DNA from: Calditrichota bacterium
GTDB lineage: Bacteria > Calditrichota > Calditrichia > RBG-13-44-9 > J042
Assembly (NCBI GenBank): GCA_013150955.1
Contig: JAADJD010000017.1
Location: 1 to 64,000 of the forward strand
Direction: 5' to 3'
DNA length: 64,000 bases
Shown: piece after piece, positions 27,671 through 36,317 of the stretch
Position numbering within the stretch: the first letter of the stretch is position 1
Layout of the letters: each line of letters opens with the position of its first letter
The notes under the pieces: generated by a model
Told to the model about the DNA's origin: nothing
Seen by the model: the letters and a program-made list of their open reading frames with translations, nothing else
Databases searched by the model: none
Position numbers and translations under genes: made by a program

Positions 27671-28900
27671 ATGGAATTTTTAAATTTTCAAAAAGGAGAG
27701 CCCACTTCGCTGGCGCAGCAAATCTTTTTAGCAGTGATTATTCTGCTTTTGATTGCATTGATTTCCTTCCTTCACTATTCCACCCCAACCAACAAGTGGC
27801 AATTTCATATCATTTACATGCAAAGCTATTTCATCCCCATTTTGATTGGAGCGCTTCAGTTCGGGGTGAAAGGGGGGCTGGGATCGGCCATTGTCATCAG
27901 CCTGATCTATTTTCCTCACATCATGCTCCAGTGGGGCGGTATTAACGAAAACAATCTATTGCGGTTTATCCAGATTGTTTTGTTCAATGTGATTGGATAT
28001 TTTACGGGGCTCAAGGCCGAGCGGGAGGCCGAGGAAAAGCGGCGGTTCCAGGAAGTGGCGCTGCAGTTGCAACAATCCTTCCGGAAGATTCAGGAACAGG
28101 CCACCAAACTGGCCGAACTGGAAGAGCAGTTGCGTATTACCGATCGCCTGGCCATTGTGGGGGAGCTTTCGGCCAGCCTGGCGCATGAAGTGCGCAATCC
28201 ATTGGGTGCCATTCAGGGAGCGGTTGAAATTCTCCGGGACGAAGTTCCCAAGGATCCCAACACCGAAAAATTCTTCGATATTTTATTGCAGGAAACGCGC
28301 CGGTTGAGTGATGTGGTGGAAAATTATCTGGGACTTGCCCGCAAGGACAAGCACGTCCTGAGCAAGTTTGATGTCCGTGAAGTGCTGCAAACGTCCATGG
28401 TGCTGTTTGAAAAGAGTGCCCAGAAGGCCGGTATCGATATGGAAATGGATTTGCCGGACTTTCCCGTCATTCTTTACGGCGATGCCATTCAATTGCAGCA
28501 GATCATGTTAAATTTGCTGTTGAATGCGCGGGAAGCCATGCCGCATGGCGGGAAAATCGAAATCCGTTGCCGGCTGGTGTCGGGGGCTCCAGCAGAGACA
28601 AAACCCACGCACCAGGACGAATCCGACACATCCAATGCCAGTGTCCCCTCACCGGAAAACATTCGGGAATGGGTTTGCATTAGTGTGCAGGATTCCGGTG
28701 TGGGTATTCCCCCGGAAAATCTGCATCGCATTTTCGACCCCTTTTTTACCACCAAGGCCAGGGGAACCGGACTGGGTCTGGCCATTGTGAAACGCATTGT
28801 GGAAAAAAACGGGTGGCGCATCTCGGTGGACAGTCAGCCCGGTGAAGGTACCCGTTTCGATTTGTATATTCCCAGAACGAAAAAACAGGGTGAATCATGA
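27671..28900 (+). CDS. Membrane sensor histidine kinase (NtrB/ZraS type)
   Basis: A 409-residue sensor kinase. The N-terminus has about three or four hydrophobic segments (18-36, 48-66, 70-88, 97-113), with no large periplasmic domain, so it may sense within the membrane. A coiled coil (about 115-155) follows. The HisKA box [12 protein letters not shown] has the phospho-acceptor His172. The ATPase domain has [35 protein letters not shown] and [19 protein letters not shown] proline/serine insert of about 30 residues lies inside the ATPase domain. It overlaps the regulator as ATGA. Confidence 0.92.
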   Translation: MEFLNFQKGEPTSLAQQIFLAVIILLLIALISFLHYSTPTNKWQFHIIYMQSYFIPILIGALQFGVKGGLGSAIVISLIYFPHIMLQWGGINENNLLRFIQIVLFNVIGYFTGLKAEREAEEKRRFQEVALQLQQSFRKIQEQATKLAELEEQLRITDRLAIVGELSASLAHEVRNPLGAIQGAVEILRDEVPKDPNTEKFFDILLQETRRLSDVVENYLGLARKDKHVLSKFDVREVLQTSMVLFEKSAQKAGIDMEMDLPDFPVILYGDAIQLQQIMLNLLLNAREAMPHGGKIEIRCRLVSGAPAETKPTHQDESDTSNASVPSPENIREWVCISVQDSGVGIPPENLHRIFDPFFTTKARGTGLGLAIVKRIVEKNGWRISVDSQPGEGTRFDLYIPRTKKQGES

Positions 28901-30255
28901 GCAACGGCAACCGACTCCTGCTGATTGATGACGACATCAATCTGTGCAAGGTGATTGGATATCAACTGGAAAAACAGGGATTTCAGGTAAGCATTGCCCA
29001 CAGCGGAAAAGAAGGATTAAAACTGTTCGAAAGTCGCCAGTTCGACATTGTGTTAACCGACGTCCAGATGCCTGACCTCTCCGGTATCGATGTCCTTAAA
29101 AAAATCCGCGAAAAAAACGACCAGGTGATCGTTATCATCATCACGGCATATGGTAGTCTGGACAGTGCCATAAAGGCCTGCCAGCTGGGCGCAGACGATT
29201 ATTTAACCAAACCCTTCAGTCAGGAACAATTGCGGTTTGTTATTGGCAAGGCGCAGCGCCTGCGGGAACTGCAGCAGGAGAATATCCAGCTAAAGGAAGA
29301 ATTGATCGATCAACATGGGTTTAACAATCTGATCTCCCGCAGTCCCAAGATGGAAGCGGTTTTAAAAATGGCCGTTCGGGTGGCTGCCAGCGATGCCACG
29401 GTGCTCATCCTGGGCGAAAGCGGTACCGGTAAAGAGCTGCTGGCCCGGGCCATTCACTACAATTCACCCCGACGGGACAAGCCGCTGATTACCGTGAATT
29501 GCCCTTCCATCCCCGACAATTTGCTGGAAAGCGAATTGTTTGGCCATGTGAAGGGAGCCTTCACCGGTGCAATCAAAGATCGCAAAGGGAAGTTTGAAAT
29601 GGCCAACGGCGGTACCATCTTTCTGGATGAAATCGGGGATTTGAAGTTTGACCTGCAGGCCAAATTGCTTCGCGTGTTGCAGGAACAGGAATTTGAACCA
29701 GTGGGCAGCTCCGAGAAAATCCATGTGGATGTGCGCATCATTGCCGCCACCAATAAGGATCTGGAGCAGCTGGTCAGGGAAGGGCGGTTTCGGGAGGATC
29801 TGTACTATCGGTTAAGCGTTTTTCCCATTACCATTCCGCCATTGCGGGAGCGTAAGGAAGAAATTCCGGTGCTTTTCGAACATTTCCTTAAAAAGCACGG
29901 GCAGGGACAGACATTTCGGGTGGAACCAGAAGTGCTGGATACCCTGATGCGTTACCACTGGCCGGGAAATGTGCGCGAGCTGGAGAATGTGGCCGAACGG
30001 GCGGTGATTCTGGCACAGGATAATCGCATTACCATGGATTGCTTGCCGCCATCTTTGACCAGGCAGGAAAAAACAACAACCCTTTCGGGGGATGCCCTTT
30101 TGCAGGAGGAGGATCTGTCCCTGGAAAACATCGAGCGCAAGGTGATTGAGGAGGCCCTGCGTCGGGCTGGAGGCAACCGCTCCAAGGCAGCCCGGTTGTT
30201 AAACATTCCCCGCCACGTACTCCTGTACCGATTGAAGAAACTGGGGATGGAATAA
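28897..30255 (+). CDS. Sigma-54-dependent response regulator (NtrC/ZraR type)
   Basis: A 452-residue activator. The receiver domain has acidic D11-D13, the phospho-acceptor Asp55 (VLTDVQMPD) and the conserved lysine in LTKPF. The AAA+ domain has GESGTGKELLA (Walker A), GAFTGA (sigma-54 contact) and FLDEIGDL (Walker B). The C-terminal Fis-type helix-turn-helix includes GGNRSKAARLLNIPRHVLLYRLKKLG. It forms a cognate pair with the overlapping kinase. I found no convincing -24/-12 promoter in the window, so the target is unknown. Confidence 0.94.
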   Translation: MSNGNRLLLIDDDINLCKVIGYQLEKQGFQVSIAHSGKEGLKLFESRQFDIVLTDVQMPDLSGIDVLKKIREKNDQVIVIIITAYGSLDSAIKACQLGADDYLTKPFSQEQLRFVIGKAQRLRELQQENIQLKEELIDQHGFNNLISRSPKMEAVLKMAVRVAASDATVLILGESGTGKELLARAIHYNSPRRDKPLITVNCPSIPDNLLESELFGHVKGAFTGAIKDRKGKFEMANGGTIFLDEIGDLKFDLQAKLLRVLQEQEFEPVGSSEKIHVDVRIIAATNKDLEQLVREGRFREDLYYRLSVFPITIPPLRERKEEIPVLFEHFLKKHGQGQTFRVEPEVLDTLMRYHWPGNVRELENVAERAVILAQDNRITMDCLPPSLTRQEKTTTLSGDALLQEEDLSLENIERKVIEEALRRAGGNRSKAARLLNIPRHVLLYRLKKLGME

Positions 30256-30280
30256 TGCGCACGCGCGGAAGCGGATTGCA

Positions 30281-30499
30281 TCAATCCAGATGATGCATTC
30301 GCCTACGAATGGCACGAATGGTCACAAATAAACCCAGATTATGCAATAGACCACGAATTGCACGAATGAACACAAATAACAATAATCAAATACATTAGAT
30401 CAGATCTGGATGAAAATTTGTTTCGGGGTATATTCGCAATTTTGTGGATATGGTTTGGTTTCACTCGCGTGATTCGCGGTTTAATGAATTATTTGGGCT
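30281..30499 (+). repeat. Dispersed MITE-like element with duplicated left arm
   Basis: A partial left arm (30281-30330, ATGCATTCGCCTACGAATGG...) is followed by a full unit (30330-30499): left arm AACCCAGATTATGCAATAGAC, middle TCTGGATGAAAATTTGTTTCGG, right arm CACTCGCGTGATTCGCGG ending TTATTTGGGCT. It lies between convergent genes. The remainder of 30256-30674 shows no gene. Confidence 0.85.
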
Positions 30500-30674
30500 A
30501 ATGACCGTTCGATTGAATGTTTTTACGATTCGATTAAAATAAGCATTGCTCGTCGGAAGGGAGTCCATTGCATGCCCCGGGATTGTTTGCCATCCAGAAA
30601 TATTTCGGGTTGCTTCACATGAATACACATGCGAAGCAACCGTCTCTTTCGCAAGACCTACCGGAAAATTTTCC

Positions 30675-33600
30675 TTATTTAATCAACAACATCTTCCGCA
30701 CCTGCTGGAAACTTCCTGCCTTCAATTGGTAAAAGTAGACGCCCGAACCCGCTGGATGTCCCCGATGCGTCCGCCCATCCCAGCGAATGGTATGCCAGCC
30801 GGAGCGGCGTTGTCCCAGAATCAATGTCTTTACCTTTCGACCCTGCAGATCGTAAACGGTGAGTTCCACCCGTGACGCTTCGGGCAGGTAAAACCGAATC
30901 CAGGTGGACAGGTTAAAGGGATTCGGATAGTTCTGCAGCAGCACATGGCGGTCTGGCTGAACGGATCGATCCGTTCGCTCCAGGCCCGTGATGGGAACAT
31001 TTGCCGATTTGCCGCCCACGCCATAAATCCCGGTCCGGGATATTTCGAATGCCACCACCGTGGAATCGTATCCGCTGAGGATGGGCAATTCGACCCATTG
31101 ACCGGAATTTTCATCGTACCAGTAGGGCTTAAACATGTCCGGCAAAAGGGCAGAATCCAGTTCTGCAGTGGAAAGATCGATTTGAAAAATCGCCGGTGTT
31201 TGAAATTGAAACGGCTGGATGCTGCTATCCGGCAGGGTGAGTTGTCCCAGCGCATAAGCCAGATGAATAACCAGGCTATCCGTTTCGTTGACCGGTCGTG
31301 GAGGCGGCATTTGCAGGATAAACAGTTTTGCGGAATCGACCACACCCGGGGTCATATCGATGGCAGTGGCCGGGATGATAGCCCCGTTACCGTCCAGTGC
31401 GGTAATCGAAGTGTCGGCCGTGTCTGTAGCCGTTATCTGGACCACGGCATCGGGCAGGATGGTGGCATCGGCAATCACCATCCCCAGTGCGGCAAATTCA
31501 ACGGTATTGCTGTCCACAATCGTTTCGACCTCGATAATGCCAGGCGATAGCAACGGCTGACCGGGCGCTACTTCACCCACCATTTCTTCTGTGAAGAGAT
31601 AAGGGGGCAGAGGATACTGATCACCGACAGAAAATATGGAATCGGCCCTGAGACCGCCAAAACCGGTGGCCCGGAAGCGGAAGCCAAACGCCTTAAACAT
31701 ACCGGTTTCACCTTCCTGAAAATGGAACTTGCTCAGCCATTCAATTTGTGGAAACGTTATTGGACGCAATCCGGCATGCTGGCTGGCGATGCTCTGGGTG
31801 CTGTTCCCGAATAACGGCTGGATGAGGTTGTGATGGAGGAAATCCACGATCTGTCCACCCAGTTGCAATCCCATTAGAAACAGGGCTCGATTCCGAAAAT
31901 AACGCGGCACACTGTTTTGCATCAGTCCACCCACCATCACCGCAATGGAAGGATCCACCGAGGTTCCCGGAACATCCTGCACAAACTCCGCCACCGAGTG
32001 AGCCAGTTCGGAAAAAGCCTGTCGGAAATCCCCGTAAGCCTGCTGAAGTTCTGTCTCGGTGGCATCGGTACTGGCCGCCAAACGCAGCAGGCGAATTCGG
32101 GCTGCCCGGGCGGAATCCGCGCGTTGGGCCATTTCTCGAATGCTGCCCAGGGCCACCAGCGGGGTTAGGTCGGCCAGGATATCGGTGAACGATTTTCCAA
32201 GGAGGAACTTACCCAGGCTGGGATCGGCAGGACTGAAGGCCATGCCTTCCATAAGGATATTTCCTTCTCCCAGGTAAGGACCCCCCTGTCCGAATGGATC
32301 TCTCACATCTTTATAAACAGATAGCGTGGCCGTCAGGCGACTGTTAAAATGACGGGTGGGGGACAGGTAGGGAACGCTAAATTTCCCGGACCGCTGGACA
32401 CGGACTTCACGGGCTTTTTCGGTGGTGCCAAAGATGCTGCCCTCATCCACCTCTACCCGTACCGTGGCGCCACGCGGTACCGGACGATCCTGGGTATCGG
32501 TAACCTTCACCCGGGCACGAGAAAAAATCTCAAATGCCCCCAGATAGACGGGTTTAAACTGAACCCGGGCATCGTAAGCACTGGTCAATATGGGCGGCAA
32601 CGATGTATAGCTGTGACTCAAGAAGTGCCGGCGAGTCCCATCTGAAAGATAATAAGGGGCCAGGTAATAATCATCGTAGTCATCCCAATGGGGAATTTCG
32701 GCGCGCAGGGAGGCATAGGGAGGCTCTAATATAAATTCAGCCTTTGAATTCGTCCCCGTCCGTACAATGGCAAACACATTGGGATCCCCGCATTCATTGG
32801 GTTCATATTTTACCGGGAATTCATTTAATGAAAACAGGCGCCCGGTAATCGGATAGCCACATGCACCCGGCGTACTCTGGGTTTTTATCCCATTTAACAG
32901 GGCCAGTGGCGTTCCTGGCAGGACGGGACGCTCCAGATCATCGAAGACTTCAATCGAGATGGTGGCCCGTTCGACCAGCGTTTTGTTGGTGAATAAATAT
33001 TCGCTCCCAAAAATGTGACCTTCTGTCTCGAATGTAATCAGTGAAGGACCCACCAGAACCGGCTTTTTGCCTCGAACATCGTTTAAGTAACTGCTCTTCC
33101 GGTAACTGCCATCCGCATTTTTTCTGCTGACATACAAATCAAGCTTGGCCGTTCTTAATTTCTCCCAGGCCGCAAAGGCATCCTCAGGTGTATTGTAACT
33201 ACTGCCATTGGTTGAAAACCAAAAATGCCAGGGCAGTTCTCCGTAATCTAATCCACCCGAGGTCACAAGACCGGTATTGGGTGGGCGGTAGGTAACCTCT
33301 ACCTCACCGCGGGCGTTGGTCAGCATAAAATACAGATGTTCTTCCGGAAAAGCGACGTCTCCGGGTACGGTATCTTTTTGAACAATGGCGGATCCGGATA
33401 AATAGCCCCAGAATTCAGGAGCCACAATGGTTAACAGCACCGGGGCACCTTCGGGCAGGGGCTGACCGGCGGCATCGAAAAAGCGAACGGTGATTTTTGC
33501 CGAATCGGTTTCAGGGAGATCAAAGGTTTCGTAAACGAAATAGTCGCCATCGCGGCCCTGCACCGTTATTTCGGCACTGGACGTTCCCACAAGAACCGGT

Positions 33601-34079
33601 AATCGGCTGTTGCGGGAATCGAATATATTGGACCCGGTCGTCCGGGCACTGGCTGGATCACCGGGATTCTGGAATTGCACCGCATAGGCGGAGAAATAAA
33701 TGACAATGCTATCGTTGGGGAGAATAAATTGACTGGCCCAATACTCAAAAATCACCTGACCATTTGCGTCCGTCCAGGCGTAGACGGTTTTATTCACCCC
33801 ATTGTCGTGAACTTTAAAAATACGCGGACTTTGCAGCGAGTCGATAAGATTGTAAGAGTTGCGAACAATGGCAATGGGCGTATTTTCGGACACCGGACGC
33901 CCCACGGAATCGAAAACCGACACCGTGATGGTGGCCAGGGGAGTATTCCAGTAATCGGTGGAGAAAACCCACCGCTGATCGCTTCGGGCAACCACGCTGT
34001 CCGGTGTGACGGCCTGGATCGGTAATGCAAAAAGGCCGAGCAGCACCGTCAGCGGATATATCACAAATAAACGGGACAT
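30675..34079 (-). CDS. Giant secreted protein with C-terminal sorting domain
   Basis: A 1134-residue exported protein of unknown function. A signal peptide (1-23, ending PIQA) follows AAGGAGG. The body contains several similar beta-rich segments (for example ITVSVFDSVGRPVSENTPIAIV, ITVRFFDAAGQPLPEGAPVLL and ISIEVFDDLERPVLPGTPLAL, each shown in part). They look like repeated Ig/invasin-like domains with the pattern V.D..GRPV..GTP. A helical stretch rich in Ala and Arg (about 640-720) interrupts them. The C-terminus (NYPNPFNLSTWIRFYLP... GSGVYFYQLKAGSFQ) is a type IX-like sorting signal. Surface display or secretion is inferred. Confidence 0.82.
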   Translation of the reverse strand: MSRLFVIYPLTVLLGLFALPIQAVTPDSVVARSDQRWVFSTDYWNTPLATITVSVFDSVGRPVSENTPIAIVRNSYNLIDSLQSPRIFKVHDNGVNKTVYAWTDANGQVIFEYWASQFILPNDSIVIYFSAYAVQFQNPGDPASARTTGSNIFDSRNSRLPVLVGTSSAEITVQGRDGDYFVYETFDLPETDSAKITVRFFDAAGQPLPEGAPVLLTIVAPEFWGYLSGSAIVQKDTVPGDVAFPEEHLYFMLTNARGEVEVTYRPPNTGLVTSGGLDYGELPWHFWFSTNGSSYNTPEDAFAAWEKLRTAKLDLYVSRKNADGSYRKSSYLNDVRGKKPVLVGPSLITFETEGHIFGSEYLFTNKTLVERATISIEVFDDLERPVLPGTPLALLNGIKTQSTPGACGYPITGRLFSLNEFPVKYEPNECGDPNVFAIVRTGTNSKAEFILEPPYASLRAEIPHWDDYDDYYLAPYYLSDGTRRHFLSHSYTSLPPILTSAYDARVQFKPVYLGAFEIFSRARVKVTDTQDRPVPRGATVRVEVDEGSIFGTTEKAREVRVQRSGKFSVPYLSPTRHFNSRLTATLSVYKDVRDPFGQGGPYLGEGNILMEGMAFSPADPSLGKFLLGKSFTDILADLTPLVALGSIREMAQRADSARAARIRLLRLAASTDATETELQQAYGDFRQAFSELAHSVAEFVQDVPGTSVDPSIAVMVGGLMQNSVPRYFRNRALFLMGLQLGGQIVDFLHHNLIQPLFGNSTQSIASQHAGLRPITFPQIEWLSKFHFQEGETGMFKAFGFRFRATGFGGLRADSIFSVGDQYPLPPYLFTEEMVGEVAPGQPLLSPGIIEVETIVDSNTVEFAALGMVIADATILPDAVVQITATDTADTSITALDGNGAIIPATAIDMTPGVVDSAKLFILQMPPPRPVNETDSLVIHLAYALGQLTLPDSSIQPFQFQTPAIFQIDLSTAELDSALLPDMFKPYWYDENSGQWVELPILSGYDSTVVAFEISRTGIYGVGGKSANVPITGLERTDRSVQPDRHVLLQNYPNPFNLSTWIRFYLPEASRVELTVYDLQGRKVKTLILGQRRSGWHTIRWDGRTHRGHPAGSGVYFYQLKAGSFQQVRKMLLIK

Positions 34080-34212
34080 GATTGCCTCCTTTATTTATAA
34101 AATTTGCTCCTATATTCGTTTACAGCCATTAATACTTTACAAATTAAAATAAATGTGCAAAAATTTTCAACGCCATTCTGTTGCCAGAGTCACACGGCAG
34201 GGAGAATGTTTC

Positions 34213-34325
34213 CAGTTGGCAGTAGGTAGTAAGCAGTAAGCAGTTGGCAGTGAGCAGTTGGCAGTGGTAGTCGCAGAATGAACCAGTATGCAGTGGGCAG
34301 TAGGCAGTAAGCAGTGGGCAGTGGG
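34213..34325. repeat. Heptamer tandem repeat array (CAGTxxG)
   Basis: Eight consecutive heptads (CAGTTGG, CAGTAGG, TAGTAAG, CAGTAAG, CAGTTGG, CAGTGAG, CAGTTGG, CAGTGGT) run over 34213-34268. After an interruption containing GTAGTCGCAG, six more run over 34284-34325. Similar short tandem heptamers occur in several bacterial phyla. The sequence is non-coding; the minus-strand frame through it is a repeat artefact. Confidence 0.85.
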
Positions 34326-34362
34326 GTGGCCTATTGTTCACTGACCGGGAAACGGGAAGCCA

Positions 34363-34378
34363 TGTAGAATATTCTACA
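34363..34378. promoter_or_regulatory. Perfect 16-bp palindrome, candidate metal-operon operator (site 1)
   Basis: TGTAGAATATTCTACA is a perfect inverted repeat, about 190 bp upstream of the first gene of the cus-type operon. Close variants precede three other metal operons in the window, which is why I treat it as a shared operator. The cognate regulator is unknown. Confidence 0.6.
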
Positions 34379-34385
34379 CGATCCA

Positions 34386-34401
34386 TGTAGAATATGCCAC
34401 A
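34386..34401. promoter_or_regulatory. Second copy of the candidate operator (site 2)
   Basis: TGTAGAATATGCCACA matches 14 of 16 positions of the perfect palindrome and starts 23 bp downstream of it. Paired sites about 23-33 bp apart recur at two other operons. Confidence 0.55.
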
Positions 34402-34570
34402 TTATCCCGGGGTTTTATCGGAAGGTTCGGTTTTTGCATCCCATAATAATCCCCTGAAATCCTTCATAACCCCAACATATTCATCGTTTTAGGTGGGGCT
34501 GACCCGTCCCCACCCAATTTATGGCACGGCAGTTGATTAAAAAGCGGCCTAAAAGATTCAGGAGGAATAC

Positions 34571-34984
34571 GTGAGTCACAGGAAAGTCATGGTACGGATT
34601 CTGGGATGGGTGCTGGTAGCCCTGGGGGTATTTGGAGGCGTTTTGTTTTTCCCCGTTCAACTGGGAGATGATTACACCTGCCTGTATCATCGTATGGTCT
34701 ACGAGCATCATCCCGGTACCCATCATTATCAGACAGGGAAGACCACCGTGCCGGCCCTGGGGCCGTCTCAGCAGGACACCCCGGCCGAACATCAAATGGC
34801 AACCGAGGTTCAGATGGACCAGCATTCTGAACCCTTAAAATTTTATTTGCGAAAATTCGCCCCCTTCTGGTGGGCCAGTTTATTTATCCTTTTTGTCGGT
34901 TACATCGTTTTTACCCGTGGAATCGGGAATCGAAAACGCCGGAACCGCACACCCAGGCAACCTGGACAAACAGCTAAAATATAG
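34571..34984 (+). CDS. Small His-rich membrane protein, first gene of the cus-type operon
   Basis: A 137-residue protein with two hydrophobic segments (about 10-28 and 100-117). The loop between them, about 70 residues, is rich in His and Met (YEHHPGTHHYQ, EHQMATEVQMDQH) and probably faces the periplasm, where it could bind Cu or Ag. The C-terminus is strongly basic (NRKRRNRTPRQ) and cytoplasmic. The start is GTG at 34571 with GGAGGAA upstream. No named family is recognised. The operon position (17 bp before the TolC-like gene) suggests a metal-handling role. Confidence 0.72.
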   Translation: MSHRKVMVRILGWVLVALGVFGGVLFFPVQLGDDYTCLYHRMVYEHHPGTHHYQTGKTTVPALGPSQQDTPAEHQMATEVQMDQHSEPLKFYLRKFAPFWWASLFILFVGYIVFTRGIGNRKRRNRTPRQPGQTAKI

Positions 34985-35001
34985 AGGAGGCAGTTGAACC
35001 G

Positions 35002-36276
35002 ATGAAAAATGTATATTTGAGTTTCTTCTTCTTGCTCATGCTCACCATGACGGTTCTTTCTCAAAGTTCGGCCGACACTTTGCGGCTTTCCGATTTGTTG
35101 AAAGAGCTTCAGGAAGAAAACCCGAAAGTCAAAGCCCTGCTGCATCAATGGAAGGCGCAGGAAGCCGCCATTGCTCCGGCGGGGGCTTTACCGGATCCAC
35201 AAATAGGGATAAACTTTTTAAACCTCCCGGTCAATAGTTTTGCATTTGATCAGGAAGCGATGACCGGGAAGCAAATCTCTTTCATGCAATATTTTCCCTT
35301 TCCCGGCAAACTGGGACTCAAAGAAAATATTGCGCGTGATGATGCCCGCATCGCCCACGAACGCTATCAGGAAGGCCTGAATCAGCTGCGCATGCTGGTG
35401 AAGCAAACCTATTACGACATCTATTACATCGATAAGGCCATCGAAATTACGAAAAAGAACGCGGACATTTTAATCCAGTTCATCAAGATTGCAGAAACCA
35501 AGTATACGGTTGGCCGGGGATTGCAGCAGGACGTGTTGCGGGCGCAGGTGGAACATTCCCGCATGATGGATAAAATCATTGCGCTGGAAAACCGACGGGA
35601 TGTTCTGGTAGCCCGCCTGAATTATCTGTTAAGCCGTCCACCCGCCAGTCCGGTGCAGCATACCGCCCGTCTGAAGGAACTGCCGTTTCCCATGAAATTA
35701 GAGGATCTGCGCGAACTGGCCGTGGCCAATCGCCCTTTGTTGAAGGCCTGGCAATTTCAGGTGGAAAAACAACAGAAAGCGGTACGACTGGCTAAAAAAG
35801 AATACCTGCCCGATTTTAAACTGGCCATTGCTTATACCCAGCGGGATGCCCTGCGAACGGGCGGTAAGGGGGTGGACTTCATCTCCGGACTCTTCACCAT
35901 TAAGGTGCCCCTCTATTTCTGGAAAAAGCAACGAAAAATTGTGGAACAACGCCAGTACCAGCAAATCTCGGCGCAACAGGAGTATGAGAATTTACGCAAC
36001 CAGATCCTTTCGGAAGTGGAAAGTACCTGGTCCAGCCTGGAAAAATCCTGGCAGCTGATTGATCTTTATCGAACCGGGATCATTCCCCAGGCCACGCAGT
36101 CCTTAAACTCGGCAATTGCCGGCTATCAAACGGATAAAGTGGACTTTCTGACGTTGTTAAACAATCAGATTACACTCTACAATTACGAGATGGATTACCA
36201 TCGCATTTTGAGTGAGTATTACAAGAGTATTGCCCGGATGGAATTTGTGATTGGGCAGGATATTTTGAATTACTAA
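35002..36276 (+). CDS. cusC: TolC/CusC-like outer-membrane efflux protein
   Basis: Predicted outer-membrane channel of a tripartite metal efflux pump, 424 residues: signal peptide (1-25), then two long helical repeats of the outer-membrane efflux family. Features include LLKELQEENPKVKALLHQWKAQ, PDPQIGINFLNLP and the second-repeat NRPLLKAWQFQVEKQQKAVRLAKKEYLPDF (in parts). It is probably not a lipoprotein. GAGGAGG precedes the start. With the next two genes it forms a CusCBA-type system. Confidence 0.92.
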   Translation: MKNVYLSFFFLLMLTMTVLSQSSADTLRLSDLLKELQEENPKVKALLHQWKAQEAAIAPAGALPDPQIGINFLNLPVNSFAFDQEAMTGKQISFMQYFPFPGKLGLKENIARDDARIAHERYQEGLNQLRMLVKQTYYDIYYIDKAIEITKKNADILIQFIKIAETKYTVGRGLQQDVLRAQVEHSRMMDKIIALENRRDVLVARLNYLLSRPPASPVQHTARLKELPFPMKLEDLRELAVANRPLLKAWQFQVEKQQKAVRLAKKEYLPDFKLAIAYTQRDALRTGGKGVDFISGLFTIKVPLYFWKKQRKIVEQRQYQQISAQQEYENLRNQILSEVESTWSSLEKSWQLIDLYRTGIIPQATQSLNSAIAGYQTDKVDFLTLLNNQITLYNYEMDYHRILSEYYKSIARMEFVIGQDILNY

Positions 36277-36317
36277 TCCAATGGAAAATGAAAAATAAAA
36301 TATAAGGGGTTACACAC

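Noticed and set aside
30310-30330. Sigma-54-like TGGCAC next to the NtrC-like regulator
   Set aside because: The matching -12 TTGC element is missing at the required spacing, and the sequence is part of the dispersed repeat.
34144-34386. Minus-strand 80-residue frame
   Set aside because: It translates the heptamer array (repeated LLTxYC-like units) and has no ribosome site.
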